A stretch of 64,000 bases of DNA from Syngnathus acus (lineage: Eukaryota > Chordata > Actinopteri > Syngnathiformes > Syngnathidae): NCBI RefSeq assembly GCF_901709675.1, contig NC_051094.1, positions 6,041,001-6,105,000 of the forward strand. The letters run 5' to 3'. Position numbers and translations under genes: made by a program. The notes under the pieces were generated by a model. The model ran no database searches. It saw nothing but the letters and a program-made list of their open reading frames with translations, and was not told the DNA's origin. Shown here piece by piece: positions 12,930-25,100 of the stretch (positions within the stretch are counted from its first letter, which is position 1; the number at the start of each line of letters is the position of its first letter).

Positions 12930-13260
12930 TGGGATAGGCTTAAATAGTCCTATTATTTATCGTCTCAGAGCGGCCTCTCTGAACGGAACAGCGGCTCCCC
13001 AAATTGAAATATAGCTGAGTTTACCCTTCTGATTATGGCAGTAGTTTACTCCCAGAGCCCAAGGAGATCATTAAACAATGGCCGCCACAAGCAACTCGGC
13101 ATCCCATAATGGCCAAGGATAAACGTGCAGACTGAGGAATAGCTATCGCTACTGATGGGCTATAAGTGCGCCTCGCAGGCATCGTTTTTCCCTCCAAACG
13201 ACCCCACTTGTTTCCTCAGCCCGGGATGGCATCAAAACAATAGTTGACTGATGTGCACTT
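12930..13260. promoter_or_regulatory. Candidate conserved noncoding element
   Basis: A repeat-free block of mixed composition with several motifs familiar from developmental enhancers: CATTAAACAATGGCC (a SOX-like ACAATGG core), CCCATAATGGCC and GATTATGG. No coding potential is apparent. Assignment as an otp regulatory element is inference from location and texture only. Confidence 0.35.
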
Positions 13261-14389
13261 CAGTGACATGCCGTGTTTTTCAGTTCTAAAAAAAGGCACT
13301 CGGAAGATAACCTAATGTGTCGTTATCTGTACATATATATATAATATATATATATTTTTTTTTTACTGAACCAATTTGTGTTAATGCTTTAATATGCACT
13401 GTGATAAAATGCTATTCAGGTGATTAAAATATGGTAATGGCTTATGAGCCAACACGCGGAACGCATGATTGCCTCGCTCACTTTCGCAAAAGATTCTTAA
13501 ATATCTTAGGGTGGGCTATTTTCCCATAACAACAAAGATTCGGTCATATTCCTGCTCGGCCATTTTTCACTTTTTATAGTGACACTACAAACATGCTTAT
13601 TTCCTTGTTGACCATTTCCAGGATTTAGATGGTATCAGATTTTATTAGGTGTCTTTCATTTTTAGAGCCATTTCAGCCCAGCGTTCCAAATGAATGAGTT
13701 TTTTAGTCTCTTGAATAAACACTGAGAAATTCTCAAATTCCTTGACTACACAGCTAAATCTTTTCGTTTGGGTCTTGCGTTTGAGTGGAACATTCATGGT
13801 TTGGTTGTTGGACAGCTACATTTTTGTATCCATAAATCTAAAAGTGAATCATGTCATTAGGAAAATGCGCATGACAATAGTTGAGGATATCTGAGTTTTG
13901 TGGGAATACATTTCGATTCTGGATCAAATTTTGTGGTTTCTTTGTCCATGCCACGCACCTCAAAGTTGAGTGGAAATTGTTTTTTACAAACATACATCTA
14001 ATCAAAAATAGCTTTGTGCTTGACTGAGGTCAAAATGTAATTGAGATGACCAGTTTCCCAAGCTCTGAAGTAGCGACCAATAACACCGCTTGATATGAGA
14101 AAAGTAGACGTCTCGGTGGGACTGTCCTTCCTGCCACCCCCACCCTCTCCATAGCCGTCACATCAGCCCCACATTTCCTCGTTGACCTTTGCTGGCGGGA
14201 TGGCGGTCGGGGGCGTCAGTCAAAGTCCTTCACACGCTGCTGCTCTGATTACTGCAACATCTGTAACATAAACAGCAGAGCAGGACATGGGCACAGGCGA
14301 GCTAACAGCCATGACAATGAAGTGACAGTGTCAGCCCTCAGACAACATGACAATGATGTTTGTGTCTCAGCTCGTCCACGCCGCGCTGC

Positions 14390-14770
14390 GCCGCCTGCTA
14401 CGCCGCGTCCGGTGGAGCTAGGAGCTGTTCTGCATTAATGGAGACTGAAGCTCACTGTGTGCAACGTGGCGGCCTTTTATGTCACAAAATTAAACCTTGA
14501 CCTATGATTACTTTTATCATTAACTAGAAGCGCACAAAACCCCTTTGCGATAGGCGGAGAGGCAACGTCTGCTTCTCGGCGCTCCCCCCTCCACCCTCCG
14601 GAGATGTCTATTAGAGATTAGTATGCATGTCGGCGCACGAGTCAACCAAGACGAGCTTGAGAATCATCACGGCTAATAATCAGCCTTATTTGGTAATAGC
14701 GGGATAAGAGAAAAATAGGCTTACACGGCGGCGAAAGTGGAGCAAATATAATGAGTTGGCCCACGAGAGG
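14390..14770. promoter_or_regulatory. Candidate conserved noncoding element
   Basis: A repeat-free block with dense TAAT/ATTA cores (GCATTAATGG, AATTAAACC, GGCTAATAATCAGCC) and a nuclear-receptor-like CTTGACCTATGA half-site. The end overlaps an open frame of 100 aa that runs into a CA array and is not gene-like. Function is inferred from texture and from the location upstream of otp. Confidence 0.35.
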
Positions 14771-14978
14771 TGTTTTATTGAACTTGTGAATGGAAGGCCG
14801 AGGCTGTGCCAAATGAGAAAATCAGCCTTTAAGGTGGCTGCTGAGACACAAACTGTTGTGAAACTTTATTTAACTCTCCACAAAAGACGGCGTGCGATTT
14901 ATCATGGGAATGATGTTGTTGTCAAGCCATGTAAAGTAAAGAGGCATGTTGAGAGCCTCTACGTACACCCCCCCCCTC

Positions 14979-15005
14979 CACACACACACACACACACACA
15001 CACAC
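14979..15005. repeat. CA microsatellite
   Basis: A C-run followed by about 13 CA units. Confidence 0.9.
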
Positions 15006-17695
15006 CGGCAACCCATATAGCAAGCTGTTTTTGTGGCTGTTGTTGCCGTCTGTCCTAACACATTTACCTTAAGCCATCAGCACTCATTAAATGCCTGCTG
15101 GTGCAGGGAAACAAAAGGCTGCCCGGCGAGCCAATATGCGCCTCCGACACGTCAGCCAATCCCCTAGACGGGCGGCGGAGGCTGGCTGCGCCCGCCGAAT
15201 TCTCAAACATATTTTTCTAATTTATGGATGGATAATAAATCAACATTAAGGCTTGGACAACGAGTTATACATCAGAGGGAGATGGCTGCAAACGAGGCCA
15301 CAATGCAGCAGAAGAGACTCGGCACACATCTGCACAATGTGTGTGTGTGAGTCTGCTTTCTCACTTTGATATTACCCTCCAAGTTTGCGGAGATGCAAAC
15401 ATTTTTAATGTCAACGCAATAGGTTGGCCACTTTGAGTATTACGAATTGGAAATAAGACTATTAGGATTTACTGCCGGACGGATTGTGCTTTAAATGCTT
15501 CGTTAAATTTAACGCTGTGAAATATGCACGCGTTTGCATTTTAATGTCCATGATTTGGCCTTTCGATGATGTGGTAGGTCACTGGTTCTGTGCTTCGCTC
15601 ACATATTTAGCAACAAGAATCAACCGGTCCTCAGTTGGACTCTGACTTTGCCTATTAGAAACCCCCAAAAATGTACAAAACCAAATTTTAATTCCGAGAG
15701 GTTGTGATTGATTATAGCTGGCGAAATTGAGATTTTTCTCGGCCACAGCACCGATGCTTCTCGTGGCTCTCTCTGAGTTTGATGCATCGTGTAGCCGAGT
15801 TGGAGTTCCACTCTAAAAATTATTAGACCTAATCATTCATTAACCTCCATTAGACTGATAGGAGGGTAAACCCAACGCCTGATTACATTTTCCGTGCGGC
15901 TGTGAAAGAATGCGTGTCTGTGTACGCGCACGTTTATGTGGGAGTGAAACATGTTCTACATTTCCACGCACACACAATCCACGTCTTTGTTGTGCTGCAG
16001 TCTAACGGTGTCTGTCTTTGCTTGTGTGCACAGGTTTGTCATTCATTAGCGAGGAGCACAATCAGAGCTAAACTAGCCATGGCGGCCTGACTCATTAGAA
16101 GCTTGAAGGTTTATTTAAAAGCTCACACTGCCTCGTTCCCAATCCGCGCGCCGCCATATGCATATAGTAATTACACAAGTGAGGAGGAGGAGAAGGTTAG
16201 GGAATCTGCGATATTTGCATGTGCATCTGCATGTGCGTGCGTGTGTGTGTGTTATTTTTTATTCCGTGTTTCGCCTGAGTTCTACCCCTATAACTGAGGA
16301 TCTAATCAATCTGCCGGCTATTAAGTTTGTTAATTGATAATGCATACTAATTAGCCCTGGCTCCGTTACCACGGCGACGATGAGAAGTGATTTTAGGCAG
16401 GAGTCCAAATGGACTTTTAAAGCAGTGAGTGCGTGGTGGACGCCATCAGGACGCCACATGGAGCCATTGCTGTCTGTATGAAATTATTTCATAAATTAGC
16501 CACACGTTTTTTTTTTTCCTTAGAGGGGGATGGGGAAGGGGGGTAAAATGAAATAGTACTCTCCAAACCAGTAGAGGGTAGTATTTTACCAACAAACTTC
16601 ATAAATAGGAAAATAAATCTGCACCATTGTAGCAGATGTATTTTTTTATTTGTATCTTTTATTCTGAATTTTGCCCATAAATACAATAGCTTCCCCCTTT
16701 TTTGTTCAAATAAGTAAAATAAATAATTGTGTGTATATGTATTTGACTTTTGCCACACAAGTATTATTTCAACATATTACCACCCCGTCGTAGAGCAAAA
16801 ATTATCTAAATGACGCAACGGTACTCCACAAGGGGTTTCATATTTATATCTTTGGGTTGCCTGTTAGATTCAGGAATTCCCCCAAATCACACTGAAAATT
16901 TAATTTTGACGCATTTTTATGGAGCAGTGGAGGAGGCCGACTGCACATGCAAATTTCAGAGAGAAAAGCCGGAGCCACCAACATAAATAATACACTGCAA
17001 AAATTCAAGATTAAAAAAAAATAAAAGTCCGCCTTATAAATCAAATGTGACCTTTAAATATAAAAGTCACGTCAAGTAGCGCGTGTGTGTACGTGTGTTT
17101 TACTTCTGTTTGTATACGGCACATTGTCTCCATTTGTTATCCCTTCTGCGCGTTAGACGTGGACACACACGCGGCGAAAATTGCACGTGCACACATGCAC
17201 ACAAACCATTCATCACCTGCTCGGGCCCCCCCTGAATTATTATCTCTCAGGTTCAAGGTCAAGGAGATGCAGCAGGTAAATTGAAGTCTGAGAGGTCAGT
17301 GCCATTTGATCTCTCTTTTTCCCTCCAGACATTATCATCAGCCTCAACTGCTGGCAATAAGCCTTTTACTCATATAGACATGATGGAGACATTTCCTTTT
17401 TGTCAACTTGATGCGCTTCATTGCAAAGGATTGCGGGGGGCTGGGGCGCAAAAAAAAGTCAAATTATGTTGCGAGAATATGTTGATATTTTAAGATTCTT
17501 TGTGTGTAATTTTTTGGGGGTTGGACCTTGCAGCAGCTTTAAGGACCTGCCGTACAGTTATTGGGTAATATCTGTTGATTGATTCTTTTTGTAAATTGAA
17601 TGCGCTACTTTTGTTGTTCTTGCCTTCTTCATCTGCTCTGTTTTACTGGTTGTGCTTTTGCCTTGTGTATTTTTGGAATATTAGGACTATTTTTG

Positions 17696-17782
17696 TCCGT
17701 CCATCCAGTTTCTTACCCCATTTGGGTCTTGGGCAAGTAGGCGGAGTACACCCTGGACTGGTCATCGGCCACTTTTGTTTTG
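17696..17782 (+). mobile_element. Fragment of a dispersed LINE-type tail repeat
   Basis: The string GTCCGTCCATCCAG followed by GGCAAGTAGGCGGAGTACACC and CTGGACTGGTCATCGGCCA belongs to the same dispersed family as the copy at 58440-58640 (GGCAGAAGGCGGGGCACACC). This family is very common in teleost genomes next to CCAT microsatellites. The copy is short and degraded. Confidence 0.55.
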
Positions 17783-20098
17783 TAAAAGGAAAGAAATGTC
17801 CCCCCCCAAAAGAAATTTTTCGATGTAAAACACTTTTTTTTTTTTGTTTACGAAGAGTTTTTTCTCTAAAACACCTTATGTGAATTCAGTTTGAGTGCAT
17901 TCAGCGGACACACCCACAGAAATTAAAAGCAGAAACAATGGTTATAAAACGCAAATTCTTTTAACCCCTCAAATTGTGCTTTTGTATTTATAAGACCTAT
18001 TTATTTTCATGTTACAGCGACTTTCCTTACTGTATAGGTTTTTTGCACACCTCAAATCACGTGATCCTGTCATTCCTGTGACATCACATTTCAGCTCCGT
18101 TGCCAAGCGCACTACTGCCATGACACCCATCCGTTATTTATTTCAAACTGCACGGATATTGCACAGGGCGGGATCATTTCCCCCCCATTACCTCATGATG
18201 AAGAGCTCAGTAGAAGATAACATCGCTTTATTTACCCTGCCTAGTTTGTCTATCCGGCTGTTCTAATCCCTCACCAAATTATTCAACCTTTCGACAGTTT
18301 ACAATACAGCGTTGTTTTTTTAACACCGTTAAAAATCTTTAATTGAGTGGGAGGCTGAGTGTATTTTGCCATAAATACAAATACTCTTCTTGAAGTGAGC
18401 ATGGTATGGCTTTGTTAAGCAATAACCATGACAATACAGTTGTGCTCCTATCTACGTATTTTCCTCACTGGTGCTCGCCGCCATCCCGTTTTTTCCCCCC
18501 CCCAAATGTGTGTGGATTCTCCCAGCGCTTGGCTTCGAGCACATATTTGTTTCCCTGCAAGTGGGAGTGTGTGTGCTGGGAAGGAAGGGATGGAGGTTGG
18601 GAGACAGGGGGTAGGGGGGGGTATGCAGTGGGCAGAGCAGCCAGCTGGGTTGGAGGGGTAATAAAGAAGGAGAATCAATAGGCCATGCAGTAGAGCCAAG
18701 GTGCTGCCATTTATCACAACGCCTCCCTGACTTCCATCATTCATCATGCCCAATGAGGCAGCAAATAGGAAAATGACTATTTGTATCAAACACATCTGCA
18801 CTCATCCACTGAGGTATTTTATTCCCATTAAGTCCAAGAGTAGAATACGCCAGTTTCTGCCGTCGTCGCTAGTGCTGTTTGTGTGCACGTGTGATTCTAT
18901 TTGTTCAGGCTTGTCGCTGGAGTTTCATTGGGAACACATTGGTGCCCGCTGGTTGTTTTCCCCGCAAGCCTCCCTCGTGTTTAGTCCGGCTCCGTCGCGT
19001 GAGGCTTCTCCTCCGCTCTTTTAAGGAGCCATTACATTTAGCCAGTTGTTCATTTTTACCTATGAATTAGCAAACGGCGCAAGGATTGAGGAGCGCCCGG
19101 CTATATGGGCCGGACGGCCGTCATTTTGGTCTAATATCCCATGAAATAGTGCAATTATTACGCGACTGCTTTTATGAGCCGCCTGTGAATATTTAAAAAG
19201 GGCGTCTTTTTTTGTTTTTGTTTTTACACACATCTCCACTGCCTTGTTTGTTTTTGCCTTCCTTTATGAACGCTTCATAAACTCACGGTTGCTTTAATTG
19301 AAGGTTCACTCTCCTCTTGTCTGCTTCTAAACCAAATATTCACACATTCAATAGAAGCTTTTTAGCTTGCCTTTCCTTTCAGCGAGGTACCTAATTTAAC
19401 CTTGTTTCCCATTTTATGGCAATTACAATGAAAACAACTTTTATTGTTTGCTATTGAGCTGAGAACTGGCTAATCAATTCAAAGTCAATTTTGAGTCAGC
19501 TCTTAAATGTTTCTCCTTTAATAGATGGATGAAAATGTTTGTATTTGGTGTTGATTGTTTTGTCACCTGAGAGCATTTGTTTCGTTTTTTTCCCCCCGCT
19601 CTCTATTTAAAAAAATTAAGAAACTCAAAACAACCAAACCAAGTAATTGAACGGTGGCTCTGTTAGTTTACAGCCCATCTGAACATAATGTTTGCAATGT
19701 TTGGAGTTTCAATAGATTTGTAGATTTACCTAATCTACAATTACTTAGTATATTCTATATCTTATTAAATTATATTTAATTTTCTTATAGATCCCATTTG
19801 AACAACGCGGAATTAGCTAATCAAAAGTAGAAAAATTCCATACAGTGTTAATTATGCAATACAACACTATGTAAACAACATATTTCAACTTTAATGCATC
19901 CAGAAACAGCAATTTCCACAACTGCACATTTATATGTAATAAAATAAATGTAATGAGAAGAATAATGGAAAAAAATGGCAGAAAAAAGAACAAAAATACA
20001 ATTTGATAATTCAACAATAGGTTATGGGACTGTGCATGTGTTCAAGTCACACCATTCCCATGACAGAAGTTGTGGAAAGTGCCTGGAGATGATCAGCG

Positions 20099-20099
<1 letters not shown>

Positions 20100-20140
<41 letters not shown>

Positions 20141-20149
20141 CACACACAC
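20100..20149. repeat. CA microsatellite
   Basis: About 25 CA units with one CG interruption near 20134. Confidence 0.95.
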
Positions 20150-20551
20150 GAGGGCACTCGGTGTGGCGCGACAAGCCTGTACTAATCTTCATTGGCCCTC
20201 TTTGAAGGAGAGTGTAATGTTCCAAGGTCACTTAACACATCTATCTCTCACACATTCATCAGCCTCCGGTGCTCTCTCCTTCTTTTACTGCTGGACGATA
20301 TACGACCCTCAGTGGGCTGCTGCTCCAACATGAGGACACACACGCACACACTACTACTACACAACTGTTAACAGCTGCCTCCTTCGCGTTGTATCAACCA
20401 CATAAAAGGTGAAAGTCTATATACCCACGGGCCACAGCATTAGGTACACTGATGATGTGAGCCCATACAAGCTTTTTCAAAAATTCCGTTTTTACAATAA
20501 TCATTTATTTCTATATATTGTTATTGCAGTGGTCCGAATGTTATCTTACAC

Positions 20552-20953
20552 CAGGGGTGTTAAACTCTGGCCCACAGTGTAATTATAGTTGGCCCGCAAA
20601 TACAAATTGTGCATCAACTTTGCGTTAATACAACTATTGCAAATCGTCTTCACTTTTAATTAAAAAAAAAAGGAAAAATAAAGATAATAAATAAAATACA
20701 ATAAATAAATAAAATTAAATAGAGATGCTTCTAGCACTGTTTATTACCATTCATCTTTTTTAAATTTGAACAGTTTTCACTAGTCTCTGATTTCAAAACT
20801 CGTTATTCATCGGTTTGTTGTGCAGCCGATACTGTACATAATATAAGGCGTTGATATGTGACATCATATCATCATCGATAATATCGTAATGACCCTCCGA
20901 AGGAAACTATGACTACGATGCGGCCCGCGCCAAAAATGAGTTTGACGCCCCTG
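20552..20953. mobile_element. Non-autonomous hAT element with TIRs and 8-bp TSD
   Basis: The left end CAGGGGTGTTAAACT (20552-20566) and the right end AGTTTGACGCCCCTG (20939-20953) are inverted repeats matching at 13 of 15 positions. They are flanked by near-identical 8-bp direct repeats, TCTTACAC (20544-20551) and TTTTACAC (20954-20961). Eight-bp duplications and CAGGGGTG-type ends are hallmarks of hAT transposons. The 402-bp interior is AT-rich, has no transposase frame, and contains a run of A/T near 20660-20725. Subterminal GGCCC/GGCCCGC motifs are typical of this abundant fish family. Confidence 0.85.
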
Positions 20954-21165
20954 TTTTACACAAAAGGAGAAATATATCAGAATCGGCTCTCACCACTGTA
21001 ATAACATTGTTGAATTAGTAAGGTGACAATTACGTACGGCAATGCACATATGCAGCACAATTATTGTTAAGCATGCAGGTACATAAAAAGAATGAGTGTA
21101 CATGAAAAATGTCACAAACTAATAATGTGTGTGACAAAATGTGCTTCCTCCTCTTGCAGATCCTT

Positions 21166-21171
<6 letters not shown>

Positions 21172-21257
<86 letters not shown>
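21172..21257. repeat. AT microsatellite, 86 bp
   Basis: A pure AT dinucleotide array of about 43 units, self-complementary and able to form cruciforms. It directly precedes the largest candidate conserved block. Confidence 0.97.
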
Positions 21258-21259
<2 letters not shown>

Positions 21260-21289
21260 CGCGCTGGAGGTGGACTGTGTAAAAGGGGC

Positions 21290-22160
21290 ACCCTGAGTTA
21301 ACGCCATTAACCACTCACAGCCTCGTAATCATTACTGATTGGACAAATTTCTAAAATTACCTTCTTTATTACCAATTACATAGAACACTTATCTTTCTCA
21401 ATATCAATCAGCAAGCTGTGATAATGCATAATTAAGTCTCACAGGCCAATCTGGATGAATTATCTAATATAAATCTAATGACAAAATCAAAGGCTTCTTA
21501 ATAAAACACCATTCAATGTTTGTTCACTGACGCCACAACGAAAGGAAGGAGAAGCGTCCCCCGACCGTCCGGCTAATGTTTAATACATCGCATGCCAGCG
21601 CACTGCGTGTTTCCTCGGTGACCTTGTGCTATGTTAAGAATATTTGTGTACATTTCACTCACACTGCAACATTTCCTGCGGTGACATTGGCCTGCCCCGC
21701 TAGGCGAAGGCATCCACCGCGGAGGGGACGCCTTTCACATTCATAAAATTCATAGAATTCTTCACAAATGGCTGAACACAATTTCCTCCCAATTTCCTCA
21801 TTATGCAAATATGCAAAATATCAAATCTAGCCCAATTAGGGGAAGCCACGGCTTCAGATTTCCCCGGCTTAAGTCGTAATTGCAGAAACCTTCCAATAAT
21901 TACGCGACTAATTGGGAATATTTGCGACAGATACAACAAATTCCCCCCGCAAATTACATTTCATCCCCCGAACCACTGCGCCCCAGTCAAATCCTATAGA
22001 GGCCTAATTTCTCTTACATAATGAAAGGAACTGAAAACTTGTAATGGCATTTGAGCGCCACGCGGCTTTTGTAATGTGGAATGATCAAATAAATCAAGCA
22101 GAAATTCATACATATCTCGCTAATCCATTTCAAAGGCACTTTATTTGTTTTGGAAATAGC
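21290..22160. promoter_or_regulatory. Candidate enhancer block with tandem octamer sites
   Basis: About 870 bp free of simple repeats after the AT array. It contains ATGCAAAT at 21803-21810 followed immediately by ATGCAAAA at 21811-21818, i.e. two head-to-tail POU octamer sites, in a run of AATTAG/TAATTA-type homeodomain cores (CCCAATTAGG, ACTAATTGGG, CCTAATTTCT). Many sub-blocks look too balanced for neutral AT-rich filler. I infer a developmental enhancer cluster, plausibly for otp, since POU3 factors act in the same hypothalamic lineage. Conservation must be tested by alignment. Confidence 0.4.
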
Positions 22161-25100
22161 AGTGGGTCGTTCCAATTTGAGCCCTAAATAGGCAGTTAGA
22201 GGGCATGGGCGGGGGTGGGGGATGAGAAGCTGGAGGGAAGGGGGGGGGGGGGGCAGGAGATGTACGCATTATTTGCACATGCATGAGAGGAAATAACCTG
22301 CAGTCACCTTGAAAACTTCTGCAGCTTCTTCACCGCAGAAAATCCTTCCTTTCTTCTTCTTCGCTGCAGACTCCATCGCCACAGTTCAAGGCCTCCAAGG
22401 TCACCGGGGTCAATGCACACTTCATATGATTCATAAAAGCCTCATGCTGAGGCAGAGTTGCTCTACGGCTGCGTTTGTTTGCCGGGAAACCTGATTAATT
22501 CCGTGAGTCGGTGGAAACTCTGCAGTTGTCTACCAGATGGCGCTGTTTTGCTTTCTAATGTATTCTTATTTAATACAGAGCAGCGGTATTCCAGCAAAAG
22601 TGAGTAAATCACCCAAAATCTTGAGGAATTTTCTTTCCATACCAAATCTGAAATGATGTATTTAATTGAACTGAAAATTACTTATTTAGTACAAATCATT
22701 TTCTATTATCCACCTGTGAAAAAACAGGTTAGCTTGATTAGCCACCTAGTTTTATGCTTCGTTTTCAAATTTGCTCGGTTTTGTACAAATCGCCAGCGAG
22801 TTCCATCACTCATATGTACCGTGAGTCATGTGATTACTTTGTCTGCTAAGCATCCAAGCGGGTGCTGCCTCACCTTTAAGAAGTGCCATTATATCTCTCT
22901 AGTTTGAGCTATCAATCACTTAGTTGGAGAGGTTGTCATTTTTTTGTGGATATCTCATTTTGCTACAACTGTCTATTTGAACCGCAGTGTCTATTTTGTG
23001 ATAAAATTGGGAGAAAAAAAAAAAAGAACCACAGGAGTGTGTATGTACTTTTACACGTGCACACACATACAGGTTGTGATTGATGAGGGAGACAAAAGTG
23101 TTGGCACCGAGGACAGGAAGTGGACCAGGCCGGGGGAGGACGGAGGTGTGCTCCTCTTCTGTCAGGAGGAAACGTGACTCATCCGTCCTTCCCACACAGC
23201 CACACAGGACTGGAGTGTATTTTTGCTGTTTGCATGAGTAATCAGTTGACCCCCTCCTCCTCCACACCCATTAAGGCAAGCTAGCCACTGACATTCAATA
23301 GAAGCTCATCTTTTAAGTGCCTTGAGATATCAGTTAATTGTGTCCGTGTCCAAGTTCGTAACTCAAAAGACTCAACTCTCTAATCAACTTTATTCAATAG
23401 AATCAAGGCAGTGCCATGAATTGGTTCCAGCCTCGATGAAAATGTTTGTCTTCTTCATAAAATATAACTTGTTAAAAAAAAATCTTCCTTAAGCAATTAT
23501 TTCCTAAATTTTTACATTGAATCCTGCTTTCATTGTTTTCCAAACTTTAACATGTAATGTATGCTCATCGTATGAATTTGTGTAATGCGTTAATTGAAAT
23601 CCTAGTTGGCAATTAACTAACCCGCGTTACACGTCGACTGGAGCAATTATTTTGTCTCGATTTCGTAATTAGTGGCCGTTGATTTTTTATTTTATTTTTT
23701 AAACACTATCCTATTTAAAATATGCATAACCATGCATGTGTACGCTGGATGTGTGTGTGTGTGCATGCGTGCGTGTGTGCGTGTAGATGTGCGCATACCT
23801 ATTTGCCTGTGTGTCATCTGTGATAGCCTGTTAATTGTCTGACAGTGTTCCCACACACACCTCTGGTAATATTCCGCTTGCTATTCAGTCTGCGGCCTGC
23901 ATGTGTGCAATAACCCCCCCACCTCACCCCACCCCCCTATGTTGCCACCCCATCCATCCCCCAAGCCTCCATCCCATCCTTCGGTACGGGTTGTTCCGTT
24001 ACAATAGCAGTGTCTCATTTGATAATTAACTTTCGCCCAATGAGTGGTGACATTAGCTTGTGAAGCAATAAATAAGGTTTAATCACTGGACACTGCATTA
24101 GGCACACTTGCAAATGCTAACAGTTACGTTGACGCTGTCGGAGAGTGTGGAGGTGTTTCAATATGTCGATTTATGACCGAAGATACATTCCGGGTGAAAA
24201 TCTGCAATATACTGAGACTATGTTAGGAAAATCATTTTTGTATAGTTTAACCACTTCCACGTGATTTGAAAAGAGTTCAACTTAAAAAAAAAAATCATCT
24301 GCACTGGTTATTACTCAAAAAAGTGTGAGGCCATCTCATCGTTTTCAAGACTCGCTCACACGTTTCTCCAATTGAGAGCTAACAAATGCTTTTTCTTGTT
24401 ATTTGTCGCTCCCAGTTTAAGTTCTTCCTGTGAAACTGACACACAAAGAAAGAGAATAAAAATGGTTTAGTCAAACTCTAAAATATTTACACAAAGATAT
24501 TTTTGTGTGCTCTAGCTTGAATGCTGAGATCAAGACGAATGCAAAATACGGGCTAGCTTCTCTGTCTCTTTTTCTTCTTGCTCTTCACTATCCACATTCA
24601 GAGATGGTGCATTCAATTTGCTTACCCATCTGTCCACTGCCGTGCCTCAGCCAGTTTTTGGCCGCAGAAATGTATTTCATGCGCATGTTATGCCTGCTCA
24701 GTGGCCACAAATATAGATTTCCTTCTTACTCTATTTTGTGGTCAAATTATTTCTTTTACATATTTGTATTTCCTGGCCACAAGTTAGCATTGACTACAAT
24801 GATGTATCTATGCTGTGGATACTTTTTATTTCTTCCGTGTTTTTTTTCCCGGGTATCCGTAGGATTTCATCAGATATGGCTAATTGTTCCTGTGAATGCA
24901 AATGAGAATTTAGAACAACTCAGCACCCTGGACAGCACCCCAGGTCCCATCAGCTGTGCTGAAGGATAGCTCTCACCTTCTCCCTCCTGAGGGAGGATTT
25001 AAAAAAAAAAAAAAAAAATCACCAACGCCAGCTAATAATCACACAGGAGTTTGCCCCAATATTTTCTTCCGGATGCTGACAGACGCCTCTTGTAAGTCTC

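Larger units (their letters stand above)
12300..20400. other. Noncoding gene-desert segment, centre
   Basis: No gene is supported; open frames are under 120 aa and lack family features. Contents: GT microsatellite 12874-12904, TA-rich stretch near 13332-13360, CA array 14979-15005, a LINE-tail fragment near 17696-17782, and CA array 20100-20149. Repeat-poor blocks at 12930-13260, 14390-14770, 16060-16480 and 19060-19210 look like conserved noncoding elements; the first two are listed separately. Base composition alternates between AT-rich filler and these balanced blocks. Confidence 0.5.

Noticed and set aside
24505-24969. 154-aa open frame, the longest in the desert outside the LINE
   Set aside because: Hydrophobic, Cys-rich composition from T-rich DNA, no recognisable motif, no splice or promoter context.
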